A DNA stretch of 64,000 bases from CAYVWB01 sp964455395 (GTDB taxonomy: Bacteria > Desulfobacterota > Desulfovibrionia > Desulfovibrionales > Desulfovibrionaceae), in the NCBI GenBank assembly GCA_964455395.1, contig CAYVWB010000010.1, positions 1 to 64,000 of the forward strand, read 5' to 3'. Position 1 is the first letter of the stretch. Each line of letters begins with the position of its first letter. Positions 1-8,884 of the stretch are shown piece after piece. The position numbers and the translations under genes are program-made. The notes under the pieces are model-generated. The model worked only from the letters and a program-made list of their open reading frames with translations. It made no database searches and had not been told where the DNA came from.

Positions 1-999
1 TCCCAGGGGCTCTCGCTGGATCAGGCCAAGCGCGTGTTGCGCAGCAAGCTTCTGGGGTACGAGATGTCCCCCACGGAAGCAGGCGGCGAGCTGGATGAAG
101 AAACCGTGCTGCGGATGATCCGTCCCGCTGTGGAACGACTCGTGCGGCAGGTGGAGCGCACTTTCGAGTACCACACCACCACCATGGGCAAGGACCGGGT
201 GGAGAAGATCTTCTTCTCGGGGGAGATCACGTCCAACCAGCTTCTGGTGGAGTTCGTGCAAGGCCAACTCGGCATCCAGGCGCAGCTTCTGGACCCCTTG
301 GCGCCGGAACTGGTGGGCCACGGGACCGCCGGCCCCATGTCCGACGCCGAGCGCTTGGACTACAACCTGGTGCTCGCGCTCAGCCTCGCCAACAACGCCA
401 TCACGCCGAACCTGCTCTTCACCTTCAAGGACAAGGAGAAGGAGCGGCAGACCAAGCGGGTGGACACGGGCATCGTGGTGGTGGGCTGCGCCGTACTGGC
501 CGTGCTGGTGGGCATCTGGGTGTGGCAGCGTTCAGTCATCAATGACAAGGAAAACGAGATCACGCAGCAGCAAGCGCGTCTGGCGTCGTTTCAGCCGCAA
601 GTGACAACCGGCTTGCTGACGGAGTGGGCTCAGAAAGTCAATCAGAAGCACAAGGACCTCAAGCGCGCCAGTCGGACATACGAGAGCCTCACCGTGCTGA
701 GCGAGATCTCGCGCGTGACGCCGCCGGTGGTCAAGATCGTGGATCTGACCTTGAACTTGAGCGAGGACGAGCTGCCGGGCGGCGGTGAAGGGCAAGTGGG
801 CGGCGCGCCCCGTGAAGTGGTGATGGAAGCAGTCATCCTGAGCGAACCGGACGCCTACGACAACACGCTGACCAGCTACCTCATCAAGCTGGAGAACTCC
901 CCGCTCTTCAGCGCGCCGATTCTGCACAAGCGCATCGTGGAAGAGTTCTCCACGTCCGGCGAGGTGCTCCGCTTCCAAATCCGGCTGAACCTGGAGTAA
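1..999 (+). CDS. PilM-PilN-like fusion, pilus/secretion inner-membrane assembly protein (5' partial)
   Basis: The frame is already open at base 1, so the N-terminus lies outside the window. The first 140 or so visible residues resemble the end of a PilM/actin-like ATPase domain (a FFSGE-containing strand, then a long helix and a LALSLAN segment). One membrane segment follows (about bases 472-534, VVVGCAVLAVLVGIWVW), then a coiled coil and a periplasmic alpha/beta domain like PilN. PilM and PilN are normally separate proteins that form the inner-membrane platform with PilO and PilP; here they appear fused. The stop is 6 bp before the PilO-like gene, so this is one operon. Family assignment rests on topology and context more than on a diagnostic motif. 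Confidence 0.75.
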   Translation, partial: SQGLSLDQAKRVLRSKLLGYEMSPTEAGGELDEETVLRMIRPAVERLVRQVERTFEYHTTTMGKDRVEKIFFSGEITSNQLLVEFVQGQLGIQAQLLDPLAPELVGHGTAGPMSDAERLDYNLVLALSLANNAITPNLLFTFKDKEKERQTKRVDTGIVVVGCAVLAVLVGIWVWQRSVINDKENEITQQQARLASFQPQVTTGLLTEWAQKVNQKHKDLKRASRTYESLTVLSEISRVTPPVVKIVDLTLNLSEDELPGGGEGQVGGAPREVVMEAVILSEPDAYDNTLTSYLIKLENSPLFSAPILHKRIVEEFSTSGEVLRFQIRLNLE

Positions 1000-1005
1000 G
1001 ACGCC

Positions 1006-1557
1006 ATGGCGAACAGTTCTCCCATCCCCCAGCAAAGTGTGATCAAGATCCTGATCCTGGTCGTGCTCATCGTGGCTGTGGCTTTCTTGCTGAACATCAA
1101 GAGCAAGAACCGGGTCTCCCAACTCAACCGGGAGCTGGTGCAAGTGAAGTCGGATATCGAGCGCCAGAAAGTCCTGTATCCCGTCTACGAACGCTTCAAG
1201 AACGAAGTGGAGCGCGAAGTGGTCAAGGAGCTTGAGTTGGTCTCCAACAAAGCCATGACCCAGGAGCAGGTGGACGAAGTGACCCAACAGATAGAGCAAG
1301 CTGCTTACGAGGCGAGAGTGGAGCCGCAGCAGGTCACGCCAGACCCCTCCACCATGGCCGAGAACTCCGGGCAGCTCATCGTCAACAGCAGCTTCTTCGG
1401 CAACTTCTTCGACATGCGCGAGCTGCTGAAGAACCTCGGGGCCATCCCCTATGTGCGCCACATAGAGATAGTCCAGATGCAGGAAGCGCTCAATGGACTG
1501 GTGGTGAACATTCAGCTGCGACTCTCCGTGCAGACGGAAGCAGAGGAAAACGCGTAA
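1006..1557 (+). CDS. PilO-like inner-membrane assembly protein
   Basis: A 183-residue bitopic protein: a short cytoplasmic tail, one membrane segment at about residues 13-32, a coiled coil at about 33-100 and a small C-terminal alpha/beta domain ending in a beta strand (VVNIQLRLSVQ). That is the PilO/GspM plan, and it sits directly after the PilN-like half of the previous gene and before a PilP-like gene. Such proteins form heterodimers with PilN and link the platform to the secretin through PilP. No enzymatic motif is expected or seen. PilO versus GspM cannot be settled by eye. Confidence 0.7.
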   Translation: MANSSPIPQQSVIKILILVVLIVAVAFLLNIKSKNRVSQLNRELVQVKSDIERQKVLYPVYERFKNEVEREVVKELELVSNKAMTQEQVDEVTQQIEQAAYEARVEPQQVTPDPSTMAENSGQLIVNSSFFGNFFDMRELLKNLGAIPYVRHIEIVQMQEALNGLVVNIQLRLSVQTEAEENA

Positions 1558-1637
1558 CGCAATGGGACGCCGCTTTGCGCGCTGTGCGCCCGGCGAACGT
1601 TCGCAAGCGCCCGCGAGGGCAGTAGGTTGGTAGCGCC

Positions 1638-2183
1638 ATGCCACAGAAAAAGAGTGAGCAGATACTGTTGATCGCCTTGGGGGGCATCGTCGTCCTCTAC
1701 CTCGTCTATACATTCCTGTTGACCGGGGACGGGGAATCCATCGATCCGGACAAAGTGATCAACGTCAATTGGAGCGAGCTCAACGCCACGGTGGACATGG
1801 CGGAGCAGCTCGCCAACAAGGACCCCTTCACGCCATTGGAACAGGAAAAGCTCGAACGCGCTGAACAGCGCTGGCCGAACGATCCGTTCTACGACCGGGT
1901 GAAGTTCGCGCGTCAAGACCAACAGCAGAAGGAGCAGGAACTCACCTCCGCTGAAGACCTGAACCTGGCGTACACCGGGTACGTCACCATCGACGAAGAC
2001 GTCTTCGCTGTCATCAACGGCTTCGAGTACGAGCCGGGCGAGGAGATCGTCACCGCGGAAGGGTTCTACATTTCGGCAATTGATCCGCAAAGCGTGATCA
2101 TCGGACAGAAGAACGCGACCGGGGAAATCGTTGAACAGTTCATCATACCAATCGCGGAAGATCCGCTCAACCTTTACAACTAA
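1638..2183 (+). CDS. PilP/GspC-like periplasmic linker protein
   Basis: A 181-residue protein with an N-terminal membrane anchor (about residues 9-27), an acidic, charged linker and a small beta-rich C-terminal domain (TGYVTIDEDVFAVING, then EPGEEIV). The anchor, linker and HR/PilP-like beta domain match proteins that connect the inner-membrane PilNO platform to the secretin. The secretin gene follows 11 bp later. An 80-bp gap separates it from the PilO-like gene, longer than elsewhere in the operon. The call is mainly from position and topology. Confidence 0.6.
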   Translation: MPQKKSEQILLIALGGIVVLYLVYTFLLTGDGESIDPDKVINVNWSELNATVDMAEQLANKDPFTPLEQEKLERAEQRWPNDPFYDRVKFARQDQQQKEQELTSAEDLNLAYTGYVTIDEDVFAVINGFEYEPGEEIVTAEGFYISAIDPQSVIIGQKNATGEIVEQFIIPIAEDPLNLYN

Positions 2184-2194
2184 ACGGTGTCGTC

Positions 2195-3811
2195 ATGAAT
2201 ACGCCCATGATTCGTCTTGTGATCGCGGCCTGTTTCTGCGTCGCCGTCGGCCTCTCCGTCGGCTGCCAGAAGGAAGACAACCAGAAAGATTCCTTCATCG
2301 AGAAGTGGCACGTGCTGGCGAGCAACGCCGAGGGCCACTCACCAAGCTACACCCCGCGCTCGCTGGACGCCCGCCAGCGCGTGGTGGAACCCCCCGAGCC
2401 GCCGGAACGGCCTTTGCCCCAACGGCTCATCACTTTGCGCATGCACCGCGCAAGTCTGGGCGCCGTCATCCAGGCGCTCTCCCGCGCCGCCAACCAGAGC
2501 GTCATGCTCAGCCCGGAAGTCGCTGGCGAAGTCACCGTCAACATCGTCAAGAAACCATGGGACCAAGTCTTCAAAGGTATCTTGCGCACCAACGGTCTTG
2601 CGTATCGTTGGGAAGGCGACATCATCCGCGTCCTGACCCTGGACGACCTGGAACAGGATCTGCGCATGGCTGAAGTGGTGGCCCGCCAGAAAGCCCAGGA
2701 GCTCAAGTCCAAGGGCGACGAACCCCTCATCAGCGACGTCATCCCCGTACGCTACGCTGATGCGGACAGTCTGCGCGAGACCATCGACGAAATCCTCGTC
2801 ATCCGCGACCGCTCCGGCGATGTGGAAACGGAACAGCGCCACGGGTACGTGCGGGTGGACAACTCCACCAACTCCCTGGTGCTGGAAGCCGCCTACCAGG
2901 ATCTCAAGAAGATCTACGACCTGGTGGACAAGCTGGACCGGCCCCGCAAGCAGGTGCGCATCAAAGCGCACATCGTGGAGACCACCACCGGCGTCGCCAG
3001 GGATCTCGGCATCCAATGGGGCGGCTCCTTCGCCACCGGGCCCGAAGACGGCAACCAGCTCTTCCTCACCCCCGGCGGGCAAGGCGGCGTGGTCAGCCCC
3101 ACCGGCGTCTCCTACGTCCCCAACCTGACCACCGGCGTGAACCCCGCAGGCAGCATCCTGAGCTTCGTGCCGGACGCGATCGTCGAAGGCGCCACCGGCG
3201 GCTCCCTGGGCCTGCTCTTCGGCACCATCGGCGACAACCTCCTGGAAGTGCAGCTGCACGCCCTGGACGAGGACAACAAGCTGGAGATCCTCTCCAGCCC
3301 CTCCATCACCACCCTGGACAACCAGGAAGCCTTCACCGAAGTGGGCCAGCGCGTCCCCTACGTCACCACGGACGAAGACGGCACACGCGAAGTGGAATTC
3401 GAAGACGCCGTGCTGCGTCTGGAAATCACCCCCCACATCATCGATGAAGAGTTCCTGCGCATGGCCATCCTCATCAAGAAGGATGAAGTGGACCTGCTCA
3501 ACAACGTGGACGGCAACCCCTTCATCAACCGTCGGGAATCCCGCACCACGCTCATCGCTCGCAACCGGGAGACCGTGGTCATCTCCGGGCTCACCCGGTC
3601 CACCGCCTCCGACCGTGAAGCAGGCCTGCCCTACGTGCGCGATGTGCCCGGCCTGGGCTGGTTGGCCAAGAGCCAGTCCACCAGCGATTCCAAAGACGAC
3701 ATCCTCATCTTCATCACGCCCACCATCCTTTCCGAGTGGGCCCCCGGTGAAGTGCAAAAGAGCTTGCAGCAGATCGAAGAAGAAGTCTTCGACGAACGCA
3801 AGATTCGCTAA
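2195..3811 (+). CDS. Secretin lipoprotein (PilQ/MshL/GspD family)
   Basis: A 538-residue outer-membrane secretin that would form the multimeric exit channel of the pilus or secretion machine. The N-terminus is a lipoprotein signal with the lipobox cysteine at residue 24 (LSVGC), which can substitute for a separate pilotin. A secretin/TonB short N-terminal domain (about 80-145) and an N-domain (about 175-250, ending in KQVRIKAHIVE) precede the C-terminal secretin domain with EILSSPSITTLDNQEA and the typical VVISGL and DVPGLGWL strands. The short N-terminal region is more like MshL/PilQ than GspD. It lies between the PilP-like gene and the ExeA-like ATPase gene. Confidence 0.9.
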   Translation: MNTPMIRLVIAACFCVAVGLSVGCQKEDNQKDSFIEKWHVLASNAEGHSPSYTPRSLDARQRVVEPPEPPERPLPQRLITLRMHRASLGAVIQALSRAANQSVMLSPEVAGEVTVNIVKKPWDQVFKGILRTNGLAYRWEGDIIRVLTLDDLEQDLRMAEVVARQKAQELKSKGDEPLISDVIPVRYADADSLRETIDEILVIRDRSGDVETEQRHGYVRVDNSTNSLVLEAAYQDLKKIYDLVDKLDRPRKQVRIKAHIVETTTGVARDLGIQWGGSFATGPEDGNQLFLTPGGQGGVVSPTGVSYVPNLTTGVNPAGSILSFVPDAIVEGATGGSLGLLFGTIGDNLLEVQLHALDEDNKLEILSSPSITTLDNQEAFTEVGQRVPYVTTDEDGTREVEFEDAVLRLEITPHIIDEEFLRMAILIKKDEVDLLNNVDGNPFINRRESRTTLIARNRETVVISGLTRSTASDREAGLPYVRDVPGLGWLAKSQSTSDSKDDILIFITPTILSEWAPGEVQKSLQQIEEEVFDERKIR

Positions 3812-3841
3812 CCACAACCGCACGGATGCTTGGGCGACACC

Positions 3842-5620
3842 ATGAAGTACTACGAAATCCTCGACTTTCAGGACGAGCCGTTCTCCAACTCACCTGACCC
3901 GGATTTCTTCTACGAGTCGCCCAAGCATCTTGAATGCCTCCAGCGGCTCGAGATCGCCATCCGGCTCAGACGCGGACTCAACGTCGTCATGGGCGACGTG
4001 GGCGCCGGCAAGACCACCCTCTGCAGACGCCTGCTGCGCGAACTGAGCGAGGACGAGCGCGTTCAAGCGCATCTTCTCCTCGACCCGGACTTCGACAACC
4101 CTCGCGACTTCCTGCGCGTGCTCGTCACTCTGCTCGCCGGGGAAGAGCCCGAAGCCGGCCTCTCCGAGTGGGCGCTGAAGGAAGCCGTCAAGAGCGCGCT
4201 CTTCGACAAAGGCGCAACCGACGAACGCGTCACGGCGCTCATCATCGACGAGGGCCAGAAGATCAACCCCCGCTGCCTGGAGCTCTTGCGCGAGCTCCTC
4301 AATTACGAGACCAACAGCTTCAAGCTGCTCCAGATCGTCATCTTCGCGCAGCTCGAGTTCAAAGCGCTCATCGACGACCATCCCAACGTCGCAGACCGCA
4401 TCAACGAAGTCATCGTTCTGGAATCCCTGAATTTCCGGCACACCAGAGAGCTGGTGCGCCACCGCATCAACCTTGCGCGCGTCCATTACGACAAGAACCC
4501 CGTCTTCACCCTGGGCGCGCACTATGCGCTCTACCGCGCCACGGGGGGGCATCCACGCAAAGTGGTGCGGCTGGCGCACAAGGTCTTTGTCGCCATGATC
4601 CTGCAAGACCGCACCCGCGCCGACTGGGCGCTGGTGCGCGACGTCTGCAGGAACAACAAGCACGCCGCCCGCCGCGAAGACTACGCCCCCACGGCCCGGG
4701 CCACTGCGCCCTCCCTCGATCGCGAAGCGCGCAGCCGCGAGGCTTCCCGCAGACCCGTGACGGGGAACCACGCCGGGGATCCCCTGCATGATGTCGACCG
4801 CGCGGAGCCCCGCAGTCCTCTCTTCTACGGCTTCACCGCCGTGGCGGCCTCGTTGCTGCTGTTGCTGGCGGTGGATGTGCGCGCGCCCCGGTACGCCACG
4901 GACCACACCGCGGTTTCCGAAGTGCGCATGGCCGTCCAACGCCCCGTGGCGATAGGGGAAGACGCCGCAGGGATCTCGCCGGCCGCCGGACAGGCCGCCA
5001 TGGCGGGAGCTGCGCACGACCCGCAGACGACCGGGGACGGCGCGGTTCTCGAAGCGGCTCCGGCCGTACTCGGCGCGCTGACCCTGCAGGAGCGCACCAG
5101 CATGGCGACGCTCATCGAGCGGATCTATGGCCATTTCAACGAAGACTTGCTCCACCTGGTGGCCACGGCCAACGAAGGCCTGGAGGGTGAAACCGCAGCG
5201 CCTGCCGGCGCGGAGGTGGTTTTCCCGGTGGCGCGGCAGCTGCCGCCTGCAGCGCTGGAGGAAGGCGCGCGGGTGCGTTTCGCCACCACCAGCGAATTGG
5301 GCGAGGCGTATGCGCTGCTGTGCGAGCTTGCCGGGGGGGCGGACTCCAACCAGCGCGGCGCGCCGGCGATTCTCCCGGAGTGGCGGCCCGGCGCGCCTGT
5401 GGCGTTCCATCTCGTCTTGAGCGAACCGTTCCAGGAAGAGTCCAGAGCCTTGCGCGCGCTGCGGCGCTTTCCCGCCTTGAAGGGGCACACGGCCGCCATC
5501 GTCGCCGTATGGCGTGATGACGCCTTGCTGCTTGCGGATGTGGAAGCGTGGCGTTCGCCCATGCGCGGGGCCGTCTCTTCTGCTGCGGCGTGTGTGACGG
5601 AGCCCACAGCCACGCCGTGA
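3842..5620 (+). CDS. ExeA/MshM-like AAA ATPase with membrane anchor
   Basis: A 592-residue protein starting MKYYEILDFQDEPFSNSPDPDFFY, the characteristic opening of the ExeA/GspA/MshM family. The AAA domain fills about residues 1-280, with Walker A GDVGAGKTT near residue 46 and Walker B ALIIDEGQ near 133. One membrane span follows at about 327-345 (FTAVAASLLLLLAV), then an Ala/Pro-rich periplasmic region with no domain I recognise. Family members use ATP hydrolysis and peptidoglycan binding to insert the secretin into the wall. An in-frame TTG lies 12 bp upstream, but the ATG at 3842 gives the conserved family start. Confidence 0.85.
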   Translation: MKYYEILDFQDEPFSNSPDPDFFYESPKHLECLQRLEIAIRLRRGLNVVMGDVGAGKTTLCRRLLRELSEDERVQAHLLLDPDFDNPRDFLRVLVTLLAGEEPEAGLSEWALKEAVKSALFDKGATDERVTALIIDEGQKINPRCLELLRELLNYETNSFKLLQIVIFAQLEFKALIDDHPNVADRINEVIVLESLNFRHTRELVRHRINLARVHYDKNPVFTLGAHYALYRATGGHPRKVVRLAHKVFVAMILQDRTRADWALVRDVCRNNKHAARREDYAPTARATAPSLDREARSREASRRPVTGNHAGDPLHDVDRAEPRSPLFYGFTAVAASLLLLLAVDVRAPRYATDHTAVSEVRMAVQRPVAIGEDAAGISPAAGQAAMAGAAHDPQTTGDGAVLEAAPAVLGALTLQERTSMATLIERIYGHFNEDLLHLVATANEGLEGETAAPAGAEVVFPVARQLPPAALEEGARVRFATTSELGEAYALLCELAGGADSNQRGAPAILPEWRPGAPVAFHLVLSEPFQEESRALRALRRFPALKGHTAAIVAVWRDDALLLADVEAWRSPMRGAVSSAAACVTEPTATP

Positions 5621-5813
5621 CGGAGCGAGGGGTTCTCCTCGCGCCGTCGTGTCATCGATGGCTCGGCGCGCTGCGTGGCCGGTCGGGGGTCATGCGGGTC
5701 ATCAGAAGCGCGGCGCATGTTGAAAGCGTACTCTGCATGGGGTAGAACCAGGGGGGTCGGAACACACGCACCACCCAGCGCCGGCGGCTTGCTGTCGCTT
5801 CCAAGGAGAGATC

Positions 5814-7538
5814 ATGGCGGTTCAGAGGAAGAAGCTTGGCGAGATGCTGGTCGAAGCCGGTCTTGTGACGCAGGAACAGTTGCGCGAGATTCTCGTGGAG
5901 CAGAGCGGCTCCGGGTTGAAACTTGGCGAGTACCTGGTCAACCGCGACATCATCCGGGAAAGTCAGATCGTTGACCTCATCAGCCAGCAGCTCAAGATCG
6001 AGAAGTTCCGCGCGGACAAGCACCACATCAACCCGCAGCTGGCCCAGCTGCTGCCCATGGAGTTCGCGCAGACGCGCATGGTGGCTCCGCTTTCGCTGAA
6101 GGGCAATCTGTTGGTGGCGGCGATGACCGACCCCATGGACATCCAGGCTCAGGACGAGATGGAGATCCTCACCAACAAGGAAGTCGAAGTCGTCATCTGC
6201 ACCATCCAGGAATTCAACGAGATTCTCTACTCCGTGTACGGCGTCTCCACCAACATCTCCGAAGACGTCATGCATCGTCTGGAGGATCTGGAGCGCGCCG
6301 AAACCGACAGCGGCGAGGAGAGCGAAGCCGAGGAGTTCCGCACGGACCTCAACGTCTCCTCTTTGCAGGACATGGCGGAAGAAGCGCCAGTGGTGCGGCT
6401 GCTGAACTCCATATTGACGGAAGCCGTGCGTGAGGGCGCAAGCGATGTGCACATTAGCCCCGAGAAGGACTACGTGCAGCTGCGCTTCCGTGTGGACGGC
6501 AAACTGCGCGACGCGCCTGCGCCGCCCCGGCGCATTTTTCTGCCCATAGTTTCGCGGGTGAAGATTCTTGCAGGCATGGACATCGCCGTGGCGCGCGTGC
6601 CGCAAGACGGTCGGTTCACGTTCCGCCTCAAGGACAAGGAAATCCACGTGCGCGTCTCCACGTTGCCCACCATCCATGGCGAGAATGTGGTGATGCGGCT
6701 TCTGGACCGCAGCGGCGGGGTGAAGACCCTGGCGGAGCTGGGCTTCTCCAAGAAGGACGGCGCCAAGCTCGGCCGGGCCATGCACAAACCCTACGGCATG
6801 ATTCTGGCCACGGGGCCCACGGGCAGCGGCAAGTCCACCACGCTGTACGCCATTCTCGGGGAGCTGAACGCGCCGGATGTGAACATCATCACATTGGAAG
6901 ACCCGGTGGAGTATCGCATCGAGCGCATCCGCCAGACCCAGCTCAACCGGAAAGCCGGCATGACCTTCGCTTCCGGTTTGCGCGCCATCCTGCGTCAAGA
7001 CCCGGACGTGATCATGGTGGGCGAGATTCGCGACGGCGAGACGGCGAATATCGCCGTGCAGAGCGCGCTGACAGGGCACCGCATGCTTTCCACCCTGCAC
7101 ACCAACGACTCCGCCGGGGCCGTGACGCGGCTCATGGAGATGGGGGTGGAGCCGTTTCTGGTGGCGTCCACGCTGCTGGTCTCCATCGCGCAGCGTCTGG
7201 TGCGGCGCATCTGTCCCCATTGTCGTGAGGCGCATGAACCGACTGATGAGGCCTTGCGCGCGCTGGGGTTGGCTCGGCGGCGGGAGTTCACGTTCTACAA
7301 GGGGCGCGGCTGCCGCATGTGCAACAACAGCGGATACCTGGGTCGCATTGGCTTGTACGAGGTGTTGGAAATTGACTCCATGGTACAGGAACTCATTCTG
7401 CGGCGGGCTTCCGCTGCGGAGATCACCCGCGCTGCAGTGAAGGCTGGAGCGCTCAGCACGTTGAAAGACGACGCAGCGCGCAAGGCGGCTCAGGGGCTCA
7501 CCACCCTGGAGGAAGCCGCTTCCGCCGTGCTCGCATAA
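5814..7538 (+). CDS. GspE/PilB family assembly ATPase
   Basis: A 574-residue cytoplasmic ATPase that would drive pilus or pseudopilus polymerisation. The N-terminal GspE-N domain (about 1-160) opens with the usual KLGEMLVEAGLVT pattern. The motor domain has Walker A GPTGSGKST at residues 334-342, the Asp and His boxes and Walker B VIMVGEIRD near 394-402. A four-cysteine zinc site follows (CPHC near 466 and CRMC near 503), which is typical of GspE and PilB but absent from PilT, so this is an extension and not a retraction motor. The AAGGAGA ribosome site sits 7 bp before the ATG. The preceding 193 bp hold only a weak GCGAGG/CCTCGC hairpin. Confidence 0.93.
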   Translation: MAVQRKKLGEMLVEAGLVTQEQLREILVEQSGSGLKLGEYLVNRDIIRESQIVDLISQQLKIEKFRADKHHINPQLAQLLPMEFAQTRMVAPLSLKGNLLVAAMTDPMDIQAQDEMEILTNKEVEVVICTIQEFNEILYSVYGVSTNISEDVMHRLEDLERAETDSGEESEAEEFRTDLNVSSLQDMAEEAPVVRLLNSILTEAVREGASDVHISPEKDYVQLRFRVDGKLRDAPAPPRRIFLPIVSRVKILAGMDIAVARVPQDGRFTFRLKDKEIHVRVSTLPTIHGENVVMRLLDRSGGVKTLAELGFSKKDGAKLGRAMHKPYGMILATGPTGSGKSTTLYAILGELNAPDVNIITLEDPVEYRIERIRQTQLNRKAGMTFASGLRAILRQDPDVIMVGEIRDGETANIAVQSALTGHRMLSTLHTNDSAGAVTRLMEMGVEPFLVASTLLVSIAQRLVRRICPHCREAHEPTDEALRALGLARRREFTFYKGRGCRMCNNSGYLGRIGLYEVLEIDSMVQELILRRASAAEITRAAVKAGALSTLKDDAARKAAQGLTTLEEAASAVLA

Positions 7539-7556
7539 GCCATCGGGAGCAGACTC

Positions 7557-8774
7557 ATGGCCAACTATTCGTATCAGGCGCTGACGGAATCGGGCTCCCA
7601 AGTCGCGGGCAGTCTCGACGCCAACTCCGTTGAGGAAGCGCGGCAGATGCTTGCAGCGCGCGGCTACATTCCTTCCAAAGTCTACAAGGACGAAGCCGCC
7701 GGCGGCAGCTTCATGAAGTCGCTGAACGACAGACTCAGCTCCGTGAGCGTGCCGGACCTCATCCTCTTCACCAAACAGTTTCGCACCATGTTCAACGCGG
7801 GTCTGTCCATCATCGCGCTCCTGGAGGTGCTGGAGGAGCAAACGCAGAACCCGAAGCTGAAGAGCGCCATCCATGAGATAGGGCAGGACATCAAGCAGGG
7901 CTCTTCGCTCTACAACGCGTTCTCCAAACATCCCAGCGTGTTCGATTATCTGTATTGCAGCATGCTGCGCGCAGGCGAGGTGGCTGGTACGCTGCCGGAC
8001 GTGTTGGATCGTCTCATCTACCTCATCGAGCACGAACACAAGGTCAAGAAGCAGATCAAGTCCGCGCTGCTCTACCCGCAAATCGTCCTCGTACTGCTCA
8101 TCGGCGCGTTCATCTTCCTGCTCACGTTCGTCATTCCGCAGTTCGTGAGGACCTTCGAGAACGCCGGCATCGAACTGCCCCTGCCAACTAAGATCGCCAT
8201 CATCCTCTATGAATTTCTCGACAACTACTGGTTGTTCCTCATCATAGGGACTGTGGGCCTGTTTGTGTTGATCTTCTTCTATGTCCGCACGGAAAGCGGT
8301 CGGTTGGTGAAAGACCGCATGCTGTTGCGCATGCCCATCATCGGTCCCGTGCTGCAGAAAGGCGCCATGGCCCGCTTCGCCAGCATCTTCTCGCTGCTGC
8401 AGTCCTCCGGCGTCTCGGTGCTGGAATCCGTGGGCATCGTCTCGGACACCATCGGCAACGCCGCCATCTCGCTGGAGTTCGACAACCTGCGGGAGAAGCT
8501 GCAGGAGGGCCGCGGCATCGCCGGGCCATTGCGCTCCTCCCGGAACTTCACTCCGATGATCGTGAACATGATCGCCATCGGCGAGGAGACTGGTGAACTG
8601 GACTTGATGATGCGTGAAATGGCCAAGCACTACGACTATGAGGTGGAGTATCAGGTGGGCCGCATGTCGGAGCTTATCGGACCCATCCTCATCGGTTGTC
8701 TCGCCGGCGTTGTCGGCTTCTTCGCCGCCGCCATCTTCTTCCCCATCTTCGACTTGACGAAGATGGCCGGCTAA
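7557..8774 (+). CDS. GspF/PilC family inner-membrane platform protein
   Basis: A 405-residue polytopic protein with two T2SSF domains (about 65-190 and 268-390), each ending in a membrane-spanning region, and three or four membrane segments in total (about 165-190, 215-240 and 375-400). It carries the family pattern FTKQFRTMFNAGLS in the first repeat and GEETGELD in the second. It anchors the assembly ATPase and transmits rotation to the pilus base. It starts 18 bp after the ATPase gene. No pilin or prepilin peptidase gene is present nearby within the window, so the machine is incomplete here. Confidence 0.93.
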   Translation: MANYSYQALTESGSQVAGSLDANSVEEARQMLAARGYIPSKVYKDEAAGGSFMKSLNDRLSSVSVPDLILFTKQFRTMFNAGLSIIALLEVLEEQTQNPKLKSAIHEIGQDIKQGSSLYNAFSKHPSVFDYLYCSMLRAGEVAGTLPDVLDRLIYLIEHEHKVKKQIKSALLYPQIVLVLLIGAFIFLLTFVIPQFVRTFENAGIELPLPTKIAIILYEFLDNYWLFLIIGTVGLFVLIFFYVRTESGRLVKDRMLLRMPIIGPVLQKGAMARFASIFSLLQSSGVSVLESVGIVSDTIGNAAISLEFDNLREKLQEGRGIAGPLRSSRNFTPMIVNMIAIGEETGELDLMMREMAKHYDYEVEYQVGRMSELIGPILIGCLAGVVGFFAAAIFFPIFDLTKMAG

Positions 8775-8823
8775 CCCGTCACGCGCTCCAGCGCGAGGCG
8801 CGTTCACATCCGCCTGGAACCCC

Positions 8824-8864
8824 CCGCCCGCGGCGAGCCTCCTGCGCAGGCTGGTCGCGGGCGG
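8824..8864 (+). promoter_or_regulatory. GC-rich branched hairpin before the sigma-54 activator
   Basis: A perfect 9-bp outer stem (8824-8832 with 8856-8864) encloses a second 5-bp stem (8836-8840 with 8848-8852). It lies between the platform gene stop and the ribosome site of the next gene, whose ATG is 20 bp further on. There is no T run, so it is not a standard terminator. It may attenuate or process the transcript between the two genes. Confidence 0.5.
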
Positions 8865-8884
8865 CGGCTTGTCGCGGGGGGGAT

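Noticed and set aside
5652..8807. Very long antisense open frame opposite the GspE- and GspF-like genes
   Set aside because: It mirrors codon bias of the real plus-strand genes, is His/Val/Gln-rich and has no recognisable domain.
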